Below, piece by piece: positions 1 through 9,324 of a stretch of DNA of 64,000 nucleotides (positions within the stretch are counted from its first letter, which is position 1; the number at the start of each line of letters is the position of its first letter). The DNA is from JAIPDZ01 sp034522175. Lineage in GTDB: Bacteria; Desulfobacterota; DSM-4660; Desulfatiglandales; Desulfatiglandaceae. The notes below the pieces were generated by a model. It was not told where the DNA came from. It did no database searches and saw only the letters and a program-made list of their open reading frames with translations. Location: contig JAXHLQ010000001.1 of assembly GCA_034522175.1 (NCBI GenBank), forward strand, positions 2,480,001 through 2,544,000, read 5' to 3'. Both the position numbers and the translations under genes were made by a program.

Positions 1-2302
1 CGGCGCCGGCGTGCGTCTCACAGAACGTTTTGTCCAGGGCTGCGTTCTGGGTTTCAAGGGTGATCTTCCCGGCACCTGACACGGCGTCCCGGGCATTGAC
101 ACACAGGTTGGCGAGGATCTGATCGATCTGGGATGGGTCAATTTCCACCAGCCAGAGATTGGTACCGGGCCTCCAGGTAAAATCGATGTCTTCCCCGATG
201 AGCCGCCGAAGCATCTTGAGCATCCCCTCCACGGTATCGTTCAGGTAGAGGACCTCCGGGGCAATGGTCTGCTTCCGCGCAAAGGCGAGAAGCTGCCGGG
301 GGAGCTCTGCGGAGCGTTCCGCTACTTTTTGAATTTCCTGGAGATACCTGTAGTGCTGATCCTCCGGTTTCATCCCCATCAACGCCATCTCGGCCCGGCC
401 GAGGATCACGCTCAGCATGTTGTTGAAATCGTGCGCGACCCCACCGGCCAGTCTTCCTATGGACTCCATCTTCTGGGCGTGAAGGAGGTGAGACTCCAGT
501 CGGCGCTGTTCCGTAATGTCCACAAGCATGCTCAAGACATGCGGTTTTCCGGATATGTGGATCAACCTGGCATAAGCCTCCGAGTAGACCTTGGCGCCGT
601 GACGGATATTAAAATCAAGCGCCAACCCGTTCACGGCACCGGATTCTCTTAACTCCTGGATGAATTTTGTGCGCGCCCCTTCTGAATAAAAGTCCATGTC
701 CGTCGTTGTTTTCCCAATCAGTTCGTCCTTGTCATAACCGGTCACCTCACAAAATTTGCGGTTGACATCGACCATCTTTCCGCTCTCAAGTTCCGTGACG
801 GCCACGGCCTGGGGCGATTCATCAAAGAGCGTACGGAACTTGGTGTCACTCTCCAAAAGTGCTTCTTCGGCCTGTTTGCGGTCCGTGATATCGGTGCAGA
901 CACCCACCCACTTGTATGGTCGCCCTTGATGATCGAGGAGCGGATGGCCGTGGTCTTTCCAGTACCGGTAAGCGCCTTCCTGATGCCGGATCCGATATTC
1001 ATAGTGAATGGGCTTGTTCGATGTCCGGTGAAGGTTCAACGCCTCCTGAAGGGTTTCTTTGTCTTCAGGGTGAATGATATTCAGCCACGCGGAGATATCT
1101 TTCGAAATAGTTCCTCTGGGGTATCCCAGCAATTCGTCCACGTCCCCGAACCATTCCAGTACATCGCTTTCCACGTCCCATTCATAAATCAAATCGTAGG
1201 ACACCTCGCCGGCCATCCGGAGCCGCTCTTCGCTCCTGCGTAGTGCCTCTCTGGCCTGCTCCTGTTCTGTCACATCCCGCACGACTGCGAGGACCGCGGG
1301 GCGGTTGCGGTATCGAATGAGTGTGGATGCGATTTCCGTGGATCGCCTTTCCCCATCAGATCTTCGAATCCGAATTCTGTGGGGTTTGGGCTCGGGGCCG
1401 CCCTTTAGCAGATTCCTGTGATGTTCAACGGCCGTTTGCCGGTCTTCCGGGTCGACGAGATCCAGGAATGCCGGCGGCTCGGCATCGGGGATGGGTCTGC
1501 CCAGCAGTTCGTCGCATGCGGGGTTCCCAAACACCACCTCACCGTCCTGGATGATTAGGATACAGTCGTTGGCGAATTCCGTGATAAGCCGGTATTTTTC
1601 CTCTGCGGCGATCTCGAGATCGTTGTCGAACACCACCCACAAAACGGCCATGGCAAATCCCAGAAAACCGTATTCCATGACGTACTGAAATGGCGATACC
1701 CCCATAGAAACCAGCCCGTCATGGATACCGAGCAACAGCCAGAAGCCAATACCGGCGAGATAGGCGGTTCGATGTTTCGGGTCGGTTTTCCCGGATCGGA
1801 GCCAGATCATCGTGGCCACCAATCCGGCTGTGGCCGCGTAGAGCGCGAAAAGCGGGCCCAGAGGACCTAAGGCCGGTTCGGTAAAGGGGGTGGTCGAGGT
1901 GATGAAGTGCCGGGTGACGAACCGGTGCGCCACCACCCATGGCGTGAACCAGAGGAGAACGAGAATAAGGCCATGGCAGATGCCGGCCATCCAGTGGTAT
2001 CGTCGGGCCGGCGTTCCGATGTAGGCGAAGGTAAATCCGTACACGCAGTGGATCAAGCCGATGATGGCCGTGAATTCCAGGAGCCCGGCGAATCGGTTCA
2101 GGGGGCCGGCTGGTGTGTTGTATTCCAGGAAAATGCCGATGGAATAAAGGAGCGCTGAAAAAGATATGGCCGCGCTCCAGGCATACCAGGGGAACCGGGG
2201 CCTTCTCAGGAAGAAAACCGCCTGGAGGATCACCATGACGACGGCCAATATCCCTACGGACAGTGATCCGGCCGACTGGAGGATGATGTGATCAGATGCC
2301 AT
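1..2302 (-). CDS. Membrane-anchored PAS sensor histidine kinase, C-terminus off the window
   Basis: Reading the minus strand from the ATG at 2302 gives one open frame of about 767 residues that leaves the window. Residues 1-225 are hydrophobic with several membrane helices, resembling the 7TM-type sensor region found N-terminal to some kinases. Three PAS-like domains follow (about 235-350, 355-470 and 480-600; the second has a WNIIHPED-type PAS_3 region as LNIIHPED). The HisKA domain has the phospho-acceptor motif VAHDFNN with His624, and the ATPase N-box begins near residue 715 (NLCVNARDAV). No receiver domain is visible before the edge. The GC-rich stretch before the ATG has no clear ribosome site, so the exact start is uncertain. 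The input signal is unknown. The gene is divergent from the molybdoenzyme operon, which makes regulation of it possible but unproven. Confidence 0.85.
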   Translation of the reverse strand, partial: MASDHIILQSAGSLSVGILAVVMVILQAVFFLRRPRFPWYAWSAAISFSALLYSIGIFLEYNTPAGPLNRFAGLLEFTAIIGLIHCVYGFTFAYIGTPARRYHWMAGICHGLILVLLWFTPWVVAHRFVTRHFITSTTPFTEPALGPLGPLFALYAATAGLVATMIWLRSGKTDPKHRTAYLAGIGFWLLLGIHDGLVSMGVSPFQYVMEYGFLGFAMAVLWVVFDNDLEIAAEEKYRLITEFANDCILIIQDGEVVFGNPACDELLGRPIPDAEPPAFLDLVDPEDRQTAVEHHRNLLKGGPEPKPHRIRIRRSDGERRSTEIASTLIRYRNRPAVLAVVRDVTEQEQAREALRRSEERLRMAGEVSYDLIYEWDVESDVLEWFGDVDELLGYPRGTISKDISAWLNIIHPEDKETLQEALNLHRTSNKPIHYEYRIRHQEGAYRYWKDHGHPLLDHQGRPYKWVGVCTDITDRKQAEEALLESDTKFRTLFDESPQAVAVTELESGKMVDVNRKFCEVTGYDKDELIGKTTTDMDFYSEGARTKFIQELRESGAVNGLALDFNIRHGAKVYSEAYARLIHISGKPHVLSMLVDITEQRRLESHLLHAQKMESIGRLAGGVAHDFNNMLSVILGRAEMALMGMKPEDQHYRYLQEIQKVAERSAELPRQLLAFARKQTIAPEVLYLNDTVEGMLKMLRRLIGEDIDFTWRPGTNLWLVEIDPSQIDQILANLCVNARDAVSGAGKITLETQNAALDKTFCETHAGA

Positions 2303-2550
2303 AGATAGTGGGGCCGCAACAAACTGAGCCCTGGTTTTGGACCACCGGCTCCTTTTCGCACAGGGGCGCCCGTCGGGCGATTATTGAATACAGGTTCGTG
2401 TCAATTCGCCGTCCATCCCTTACGTATTTACATCCAATTTGAAGTTTACCCAAAGGGCCGTGGCGCGTCAAGATGCGGCTGAGGTTTTGCAAGAAAAGAT
2501 TGTCTTCGCGGGCTTTGGGGAGATTTTATCCTTACTTGGGAATTTACTAA

Positions 2551-2697
2551 AATTCAGCACAGCAATTCTAATTTTGATTGAGTCGAAATCGAAATCGCTA
2601 TCGGAATCGGTATCGAATGGCCTGATTTTGCATATTTGGATCGATTTCGATCCCGATCCCGATTTGTGCGTCATAATTAGAATTGCTGAATTCAGCA
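2551..2697. mobile_element. Small MITE-like element with terminal inverted repeats and a 9-bp flanking duplication
   Basis: A 129-bp core (2560-2688) is bounded by perfect 14-bp inverted repeats, CAGCAATTCTAATT at 2560-2573 and its complement at 2675-2688. The 9-bp sequence AATTCAGCA flanks it directly on both sides (2551-2559 and 2689-2697), as expected for a target-site duplication. The inside is made of degenerate hexamers of CGNNAT type on the left arm and their complement on the right arm, so the whole can fold as a long imperfect hairpin. It has no coding capacity of its own; the apparent Asp/Phe/Ser-rich peptide read across it is a product of the hexamers. Confidence 0.6.
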
Positions 2698-2705
2698 AAT
2701 GGTAT

Positions 2706-2734
2706 TTGCAGCCTTATTGCATCCGTGATACAAT
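2706..2734 (+). promoter_or_regulatory. Candidate sigma-70 promoter for the hcr-like operon
   Basis: TTGCAG (2706-2711) and TACAAT (2729-2734) are separated by 17 bp. This would start transcription near 2741, about 100 bp before the GTG start of the first gene. The promoter sits immediately right of the MITE-like element, so that element may have altered upstream control. Confidence 0.4.
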
Positions 2735-2837
2735 AAAACGGTTTTTTTAAGATGTCCATCTTTCGATATGTTGGATAGGAGCCGGTTTTCCTGTTCAACG
2801 TCATCTGTGTATGTCAATTGTCTGAAGGAGAAACAAC

Positions 2838-3851
2838 GTGCGATTACCCGCATTTGATTATATGGAACCCGAGAATCTTGAGGAGGCCCTCGATCTATTG
2901 GCCGCCCACGGAGAAGATGCCAAGGTGCTGGCCGGCGGGACCGATCTTCTCGTCCGGATGAAAAAGGGGGTCACCAAGCCAAAAATCCTGATCAGTCTGA
3001 AGGCCCTGGATGACCTGTCCTACGTCAAAAACGAAGAGGGTTGCATTCGAATCGGTGCCCGAACCCCCCTCGCCCATGTCATCGCCTCTAATAAGGTTCA
3101 ACAGAAGGCCCGGGCGCTCCATCAGGCCTGTGAGAAGATCGGTGCCGTGACCATTCAGCATCACCGGGGCACCCTCGGCGGGAATATCCTCCAGGACAAC
3201 CGGTGCCACCACTACAACCAGTCTGATTTTCATCGCTCCGGCCGGCAGGCCTGCCACAAGGACGGCGGACAGATCTGCTACTCACGGGATGATTCAGACC
3301 GGTGCCATTCCACCTGCCAGTCGGACGGGGCCGCGGCCCTCATGGCCCTGGGGGCGAAACTCATCATTGCAAGGAAGGGGGACGAGCGGGAGGTAAATCT
3401 GGATGCCTTTTATACGGCGGACGGCATCAAGCCTCACGCCATCGAACCCCATGAGCTGCTCAGGGAAATCCTCGTCCCCGTGGGGTGCGGCCACAGTGCC
3501 TACGAACGGCTCAGCTACCGGTCGGCCATTGACTACCCCATTGTCTGTGCAGGCGTGTGGCTGCGGACGGATGAATACAAAAAAGATACCATCGACGCGG
3601 CGCGGATCGTTGTGGGGGCCATGGGAAGGGCCCCGCTCCTTCTGAGTCAGGATGCGGCGTTTCTCAAAGGGAAACAGTTGGATGATACGGCGGCCTTCGA
3701 GAAGGCGGCCGAGAAGTCCATGAAGAGCGCCGCCACATTTGCGGTCCACAATGTGGGATCCACGGTGGAGTACCGGTGTGAGATGGTATCGCTTATGGTG
3801 CTCCGGGCGCTCGAACAAGCCGCCCAGGCGGCGGAAGATGCCGCCCGGTAG
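2838..3851 (+). CDS. hcrB: 4-hydroxybenzoyl-CoA reductase-like FAD subunit (beta)
   Basis: This is the FAD-binding subunit of a xanthine-dehydrogenase-family molybdoenzyme. It starts at GTG 2838 behind GAAGGAG (2824-2830). The FAD motifs LAGGTDLL (about residues 31-38) and GTLGGNI (111-117) are present. Between them and the rest of the domain is an insertion with Cys123, Cys139, Cys147 and Cys156 (plus Cys160). As recalled from the family, this spacing matches the loop that binds an additional [4Fe-4S] cluster in 4-hydroxybenzoyl-CoA reductase and is absent from ordinary xanthine or CO dehydrogenases. The cluster lets the enzyme run as a low-potential reductase that dehydroxylates the aromatic ring to benzoyl-CoA. 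Gene order is FAD, 2Fe-2S, Mo subunit. The exact substrate is inferred; a related phenolic acyl-CoA is possible. Confidence 0.8.
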   Translation: MRLPAFDYMEPENLEEALDLLAAHGEDAKVLAGGTDLLVRMKKGVTKPKILISLKALDDLSYVKNEEGCIRIGARTPLAHVIASNKVQQKARALHQACEKIGAVTIQHHRGTLGGNILQDNRCHHYNQSDFHRSGRQACHKDGGQICYSRDDSDRCHSTCQSDGAAALMALGAKLIIARKGDEREVNLDAFYTADGIKPHAIEPHELLREILVPVGCGHSAYERLSYRSAIDYPIVCAGVWLRTDEYKKDTIDAARIVVGAMGRAPLLLSQDAAFLKGKQLDDTAAFEKAAEKSMKSAATFAVHNVGSTVEYRCEMVSLMVLRALEQAAQAAEDAAR

Positions 3852-3879
3852 GCGGGCGGCCATGTCAAGGAGTTCTGAG

Positions 3880-4371
3880 ATGGAAAAAATGACGATGACA
3901 TTGAATATAAACGGCAAACCACAGGAGGTGATGATCTACCCGAACGACACCCTCCTCGATGTGTTGCGGGATGAACTGGATCTGACCGGGTCCAAAGAAA
4001 GCTGCGGGGAAGGGATCTGCGGATCATGCACCGTTCACATGGATGGCAAACCGGTCCGGGCGTGCCTCACCCTGGCCTTGGAGGCCTGGGGGACTGAGAT
4101 CAAGACGGTGGAGGGACTTGCCCACGGGGATGACCTCTCGGATCTGCAGCAGTCCTTTATTGATCACGGTGCGGTTCAGTGCGGGTTCTGCACGCCGGGA
4201 ATGCTCATGTCGGCGGACGCCTTCCTGCATGAGACCCCCGCGCCCGATGAAGAGGCCATTCGCAAGGCCCTTGCCGGCAATATCTGCCGGTGTACAGGGT
4301 ATGCAAAGATTGTCACGGCAGTGGCCCATGCGGCCAAACCTTCGGACGATTGTCCGGACTGCAAAAAATAA
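3880..4371 (+). CDS. hcrC: 4-hydroxybenzoyl-CoA reductase-like [2Fe-2S] subunit (gamma)
   Basis: This is the small iron-sulfur subunit, 163 residues, carrying electrons between the FAD and Mo subunits. The ATG at 3880 is chosen because AAGGAG lies at 3867-3872; an upstream in-frame reading would overlap the FAD gene. The N-terminal plant-type ferredoxin motif is CGEGICGSC and the C-terminal all-helical domain has CGFCTPGM and CRCTGY, giving the eight cysteines expected for two [2Fe-2S] clusters. A short tail ends in DCPDCKK, an extra pair of cysteines beyond the usual family end. The gene lies 28 bp after the FAD gene and 10 bp before the large subunit, so one transcript is likely. Confidence 0.9.
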   Translation: MEKMTMTLNINGKPQEVMIYPNDTLLDVLRDELDLTGSKESCGEGICGSCTVHMDGKPVRACLTLALEAWGTEIKTVEGLAHGDDLSDLQQSFIDHGAVQCGFCTPGMLMSADAFLHETPAPDEEAIRKALAGNICRCTGYAKIVTAVAHAAKPSDDCPDCKK

Positions 4372-4381
4372 GGAGTGAGCC

Positions 4382-6698
4382 ATGGCAGATTATACCTTAA
4401 TCGGCAAACGGATGCCCCGGGTGGATTCCAGGGCCAAGGTGATGGGAAAGGCGAGGTACACCGCCGATCTCAAGCTGCCGGGGATGCTGGTGGGAAAAAT
4501 CAAGCGGAGTCCCTATCCCCACGCCCGGATTGTTGGCATCGACACTTCGAAGGCAGAGGCGCTGCCCGACGTCAAGGCGGTGGTTACGGGAAAGGATACC
4601 GAAGGGGTGAAATGGGGGGTCTTCCCTTATACCCGGGACCAGCAGTTCATCCAGGTAGAGAAGGTCCGATATATCGGGGATGAAGTGGCGGGTGTGGCGG
4701 CCGTTGATGAAGAGACGGCGCTTCAGGCCCTCGACCTGATCGAAGTGGAGTACGAAGAGCTGCCGGCCGTATTCGATCCCATGGAAGCCCTGGCAGCCAA
4801 GACCGAGCTGATCCATGAGGAATATCATAACAACATCAACATCCATGTCCATATCGACACGGGGGACGTGGATGAAAATTTCAAGAAGGCCTATTATGTC
4901 CGGGAAGATACCTTTTTGGCACCGGAAGAGTCCTATTTCCATGCCGAACCCTATGCGGTGGTGGCCCGGTTCGACCCTGAGGACTGCCTCGAGATCTGGT
5001 GCCCCAACGGGGGGCCGCACATGAAATCCAAGCCGCTGTCCAATGCCTTCAAGATTCCCCTTCACAAAGTCAAGGTCCGGAAGATCGCCATCGGTGGGGC
5101 CTTCGGGGGACGGTCCGAAATCTGCCCGGCCGACTATATCTGTGCGCTACTCGCCAAGAAAACCGGTAAGCCGGTCAAGATCCAGTTCACCCGTGAAGAA
5201 AACACCATCTGCACCCGTCAGGGCCATGCCATGATCACCACCCACAAGACCGGTGTGGACAAAGAGGGCCGGGTCATCGCCCGGGATACCACCTGTTACA
5301 TGGACGGCGGGGCCTATTCCAGCACCGGTCCCATTGCCACCAGCGTCCCCTTTCTCTCCATGGAACAGGCCTATCGAATGGACAGCGTCCGGTACAACGG
5401 CTACCGGATCTATACCAATAAGCCGATCCGGGGGATGATACGGGTCCACGGCCGGGGCTTTGCCTGCGGGGTGGACACGCAGCTCGACATGATCGCGGAC
5501 CATCTCGGCATCGACCCGGTGGAGATGCGGCTGAGAAACTCCCGGCAGCCCGGGGATACCACCTGTACGAAATCCTTGGTTTCGTCCTGCGCCATGGACG
5601 AGACCATCCACAAGGCAGCGGAAAAATCGGGGTTCAAGGAGAAATGGGGGAACCTGCCGCCGTATCATGGGATCGGCATCGGCACCAATTCGGTGCAGAC
5701 AGGCTTTCCCATGGGGATCCGGGGCGGGTCCCAGGCCTTTATCAAGTTCAATGAAGACGGGGAGGCCACAGGTCATGTCGGGGGTGGTGGATAACGGCCA
5801 GGGCAACGAGAATATGATCGTCCAGGTGGCGGCCGAGGAACTGGGTCTGTTGCCCGAAGACATTCATCTCGTGTCGGCCGACACCGAGACCACGTCCTCG
5901 GATCCCGGTTCCTATTCCCAGGTCTCCACGTTTGTGGGCGGCCAGGCGGTTCAGGTGGCGGCCAGGAGATGCAGGCAAAAACTCTTTGAGGTGGCGTCCA
6001 AGGCATTAAAAGTCCCTCCGGAGAAACTTGAAGCCAGAAACCGCCTGATCTTCGTCAAGGATGATCCGGAGACATCCATGCCCATTAAGAAGGTGGTCCG
6101 AATCGCCCTGCTGAACTTCACCTCCGTCAATGCCCAGGGCGGCTACTGGCCCAAGGTGGACATGAAACGGGAGTGGGTGAAGAATCCTTATGGCCAGATG
6201 TGCGAGGCCTTTTCATTCGGGACCACCATCGTGGAAGTCAAAGTGGATCCGGAGACCGGCCAGGTAACGGTGCTCGAGGCCACGGCCGCGCAGGATGTGG
6301 GATATGCCCTGAACCCTCTGGCCCTGGAAGGCCAGTTTGAGGGGTCCATTGCCATGGGCGGCCAGGGGGGCATGCTGACCGAGTATCATGAATGGAAAGG
6401 GGGGCGGTGCATCAACCCCACCATGCTCGACTACAAGCTGCCCCTGGCGTGTGATATGCCCAGGATCAACAGCATCATCGTGGAGTCGGTGGATCCCCAT
6501 GGGCCGTACGGGGCCAAGGAGGCCGGGATGTCCATTGCCATGTCCGCGGCCCAGGCCTACAGTGCCGCGGTCAGCAATGCCGTCGGCGTGTATATGGATG
6601 CCTTCCCGCTGACCCCGGACAAGATCCTTGAGGCCATCAAGGCGAAAAAGGCCCAAGGCGCGGATGCGGCGGATTTGAGCAAGATGGCGGCGAACTGA
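4382..6698 (+). CDS. hcrA: 4-hydroxybenzoyl-CoA reductase-like molybdopterin subunit (alpha), frameshifted
   Basis: This large subunit binds molybdenum cytosine-dinucleotide cofactor and carries the active site. The start is ATG 4382 behind AAGGAG. Family motifs include GGAFGGR near the middle, RGFACGVDTQ, and the C-terminal GPYGAKEAG, which contains the catalytic glutamate of the family. The reading frame breaks at the G5 run 5780-5784: the upstream frame stops at 5794, and removing one G restores GVVDNGQGNENM and continues to 6698. The joined product is about 771 residues, close to the size of known HcrA proteins. A single extra base in a homopolymer suggests a sequencing error rather than a dead gene, but this cannot be decided here. 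Confidence 0.8.
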
Positions 6699-6740
6699 GG
6701 TTGGCTGTTGGGTTTTAGCTATTAGCTATTAGCCGCCCAG

Positions 6741-6879
6741 CAATCCCGCACCTGGCGGGATCTCCGCTTCGCTTCGACCGGCAATGAGGAATCCCGCTTG
6801 CAGCGGGATCTCCGTTTCACTACGACCAGAAATCCCGCTTGCAGCGGGATCTCCGCTTCGCTTCGACCGGCAATGAGGA
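6741..6879. repeat. Three tandem hairpin-forming intergenic repeats
   Basis: Three units of about 40-49 bp start near 6741, 6790 and 6831. Each has a palindrome of the form ATCCCGC-TTGCA-GCGGGAT followed by CTCCGCTTCGCTTCGACC; copies one and three also share GGCAATGAGG. The array lies between the molybdoenzyme operon and the next gene and looks like a REP-type element. It could stabilise or attenuate the transcript. Confidence 0.65.
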
Positions 6880-6905
6880 ACGAAACCATAGGAGGAACAT
6901 AATAG

Positions 6906-8054
6906 ATGCGAGCCATTATTATCGGCGGTGTCGGCGGTATGGGCCAGGGCGTTGCCAGGGACCTGGTGAAACAGGAACAGGTGACGGAGGTGATTCTGGC
7001 GGACCTGTACCCGGACCCGGACAGACTCTCGACAAAACTGCGTGAAAATGAAAAAACCGCCCTTGTCAAAATGGATGTGAACGATCATGCCTCCATGGTG
7101 GATGCGTTCAAGAAAACCGATGTGGTCATCCATACGGCCGGTCCCTTTTATAAGACGGCCGTGCCGGTGGCCAAGGCGGCGGTGGAGGCGCGGGTCAACT
7201 ATCTCGATATCTGTGACGATTACGAAGGGACGGAGGTCCTCTTTGAATCGGAGATCGACCGGCTGGCCAAAGATGCGGGGATTACCGTGCTCACCGGCAT
7301 GGGGTCGGATCCGGGCACCAATAACGTGCTGGTCAAATGGTATGCGGACCGGCTGGATCGGGTGGATGACATCTATCTCTACTGGGTGGTGAGTATTGCC
7401 GAGCTGGCAGGGGCCGCCTGGGACCACAGCCTTCATATGACCCTGGGGAAGATCCCCCAATATATCAACGGCGAACTGGTCAACGTGGAAGGCGGGACCG
7501 ACCCGGTGGCCGAAGACTTTCTGGAACCGTTGGGTACCTGCCATGTCCGGTATGTGGGTCATCCCCAGCCCCTGACCATCCCCAGGTACATCAAAGGCGT
7601 CCGGAATGTGATCATCAAAGGCGCGCTCATCCCCCTCTGGGTGGATGAACTGATTAAAGAACAGAAGAATACGGGTTTTCTAAGCACAGCGCCCGTGGAT
7701 GTGAAAGGCACCCAAATTACCCCTTATGACCTGGCGCTGAAGCTATGGGAAACCATTCCCCAGGGAAGGGACAACGGCCCCCAGTCCTCGGGGTTGAAGG
7801 TCATCGTCAAAGGAGAGCGGGACGGCAAAGGCGTGGTCTACACCGCCGATATGGTGGGCCGCATGGCGCCCGGTACGGGGCTGCCCGCATCCATTGCATC
7901 CCTCATGATGGACGCAGGCGATGTGACCGTCAAAGGGGTGGTGGCGCCGGAAGGCTGCATCGACCCGGATAAATTTCTGACGGCATTTTTAAAACGGGGG
8001 GCCAGGATCCATCAGACGGAAAAGATTTCATCCCTGTTTGAACCGGAAAAATAG
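6906..8054 (+). CDS. Saccharopine dehydrogenase-like oxidoreductase
   Basis: A 382-residue protein starting at ATG 6906 behind AGGAGG. The N-terminus has a Rossmann dinucleotide motif GGVGGMGQG and the family's HTAGPFY segment near residue 75, followed by YLDICDDYE. The C-terminal half is the substrate domain of the saccharopine-dehydrogenase-like superfamily. Family members oxidise or reduce imine and amino-acid adducts with NAD(P), though many are uncharacterised. It is followed after 15 bp by an aminotransferase, so the two probably act on the same amine or amino acid. Lysine synthesis is not supported by the other neighbours, and the substrate is unknown. Confidence 0.75.
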   Translation: MRAIIIGGVGGMGQGVARDLVKQEQVTEVILADLYPDPDRLSTKLRENEKTALVKMDVNDHASMVDAFKKTDVVIHTAGPFYKTAVPVAKAAVEARVNYLDICDDYEGTEVLFESEIDRLAKDAGITVLTGMGSDPGTNNVLVKWYADRLDRVDDIYLYWVVSIAELAGAAWDHSLHMTLGKIPQYINGELVNVEGGTDPVAEDFLEPLGTCHVRYVGHPQPLTIPRYIKGVRNVIIKGALIPLWVDELIKEQKNTGFLSTAPVDVKGTQITPYDLALKLWETIPQGRDNGPQSSGLKVIVKGERDGKGVVYTADMVGRMAPGTGLPASIASLMMDAGDVTVKGVVAPEGCIDPDKFLTAFLKRGARIHQTEKISSLFEPEK

Positions 8055-8069
8055 GCAAGGAGACATGCA

Positions 8070-9320
8070 ATGACAGAAACACCCAAACTGAACATCACCG
8101 AGAGCCTGCGGCGTTTTGAAGAGGCGTCAGGACTGGTGCCGGGAGGTGTCCTGGGGGCCAGGCGGCCCGGGGATTTTATTCAGGGGGAATACCCCATCTT
8201 TCTCGAGTCGGGCAAGGGCTGCCGCCTGACCGATGTGGACGGCAATGAATTTATCGATTTTCTATGTGGCTACGGCCCCATCATCCTCGGATACCGGGAA
8301 GAGGAAGTGGATGATGCGGTGTTCCGGCAGATCAAAGACAAGGGCTTTTGCTTCACGCTCACCCAGACCTTCCAGAACGATCTGGCCCGGAAACTGACCC
8401 AACTGGTCCCGTCGTCCGAAATGAGTATTTTCCTGAAAACCGGTTCCGATGCCACCACCGCCAGTATTCGTATCGCCCGGGCCTATACCGGGAAGCTCAA
8501 GGTCATGCGGTGCGGGTACCATGGCTGGCATGACTGGTGTGTGGAGATGAAGGGCGGGATCCCGTCCAAGTTCTATGAAGACGTGTTTGAGTTTCAATAC
8601 AACCGGCTCGACCAGCTGGAAGCGCTGATGGCGACCCACGGCGAGGATACCGCGGCCATCATCATGACGCCCTTCGGACACCCGAACCACCAGAAGATGC
8701 AGGAACCCGAACCCGGCTTTCTGGAGGGAGTGAGGACGCTGGCAGACAAGTACGGCGCAGTGCTGGTCTATGACGAAATCCGGACCGCCTTCAGGCTCCG
8801 CATGGGTGGCGCCCAGGAACTCTACGGCGTGACCCCCGACTTGACCGTTCTGGGAAAGGCCATTGCCAGCGGGTACCCCATCTCCGTGGTGACCGGAAAG
8901 AAGGACATCATGATGGCGGCTTCGGACAGGCTCTTTATTTCTTCCACCTTCTTTCCCAACAGTGAAGGTTTTGTGGCGGCGCTTAAGACCATCGAGGTCC
9001 TTGAGCGGGACAAGGTGCTGGAAAATATCTGGGAGAAGGGCGAGCGCTTTATTGGAAAGATCCGCGATCTTTTGAAGACATACGATGTGGGTGCCGAGCT
9101 GACCGGGGTGGCCCCCATGTTCTACATCACCTTCGAGAAGGATGAAGCCGGGACGTACAAAGACAAACGCACGGATTTTTATACGCAGATGATCCGCAAG
9201 GGATTCTTCTTCTCACCGTACCACCATGCCTATATCTGCTACCGGCACACGGAAGAGGATCTGAACCTGACCCTTACGGCCATTGAGGAATCGCTGGCGT
9301 ATGTGAACTCGAAGTATTGA
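8070..9320 (+). CDS. Class III PLP aminotransferase / glutamate-1-semialdehyde aminomutase-like
   Basis: A 416-residue PLP enzyme starting at ATG 8070 behind AAGGAG. It resembles HemL-type class III enzymes: KTGSDATTASIRIARAYTG forms the cofactor phosphate site, GYHGWHDW is the ring-stacking region, VYDEIRTAFR gives the pyridine-N aspartate, and LGKAI carries the Schiff-base lysine. It lacks the heme-gene context of a true glutamate-1-semialdehyde mutase. Its partner is the upstream saccharopine-dehydrogenase-like protein. Likely a transaminase or aminomutase on a small amino acid; substrate unknown. Confidence 0.8.
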   Translation: MTETPKLNITESLRRFEEASGLVPGGVLGARRPGDFIQGEYPIFLESGKGCRLTDVDGNEFIDFLCGYGPIILGYREEEVDDAVFRQIKDKGFCFTLTQTFQNDLARKLTQLVPSSEMSIFLKTGSDATTASIRIARAYTGKLKVMRCGYHGWHDWCVEMKGGIPSKFYEDVFEFQYNRLDQLEALMATHGEDTAAIIMTPFGHPNHQKMQEPEPGFLEGVRTLADKYGAVLVYDEIRTAFRLRMGGAQELYGVTPDLTVLGKAIASGYPISVVTGKKDIMMAASDRLFISSTFFPNSEGFVAALKTIEVLERDKVLENIWEKGERFIGKIRDLLKTYDVGAELTGVAPMFYITFEKDEAGTYKDKRTDFYTQMIRKGFFFSPYHHAYICYRHTEEDLNLTLTAIEESLAYVNSKY

Positions 9321-9324
9321 AACC

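Larger units (their letters stand above)
2303..2837. other. Intergenic region between the kinase and the molybdoenzyme operon
   Basis: This 535-bp gap is AT-richer than its neighbours. It holds the MITE-like element at 2551-2697 and a candidate promoter just downstream of it. No credible gene was found in it. Confidence 0.7.

Noticed and set aside
2468..2698. Asp/Ser/Phe-rich peptide on the minus strand
   Set aside because: It arises from the CGNNAT hexamers of the MITE-like element; the reading spans the inverted repeats and has no protein-like features.
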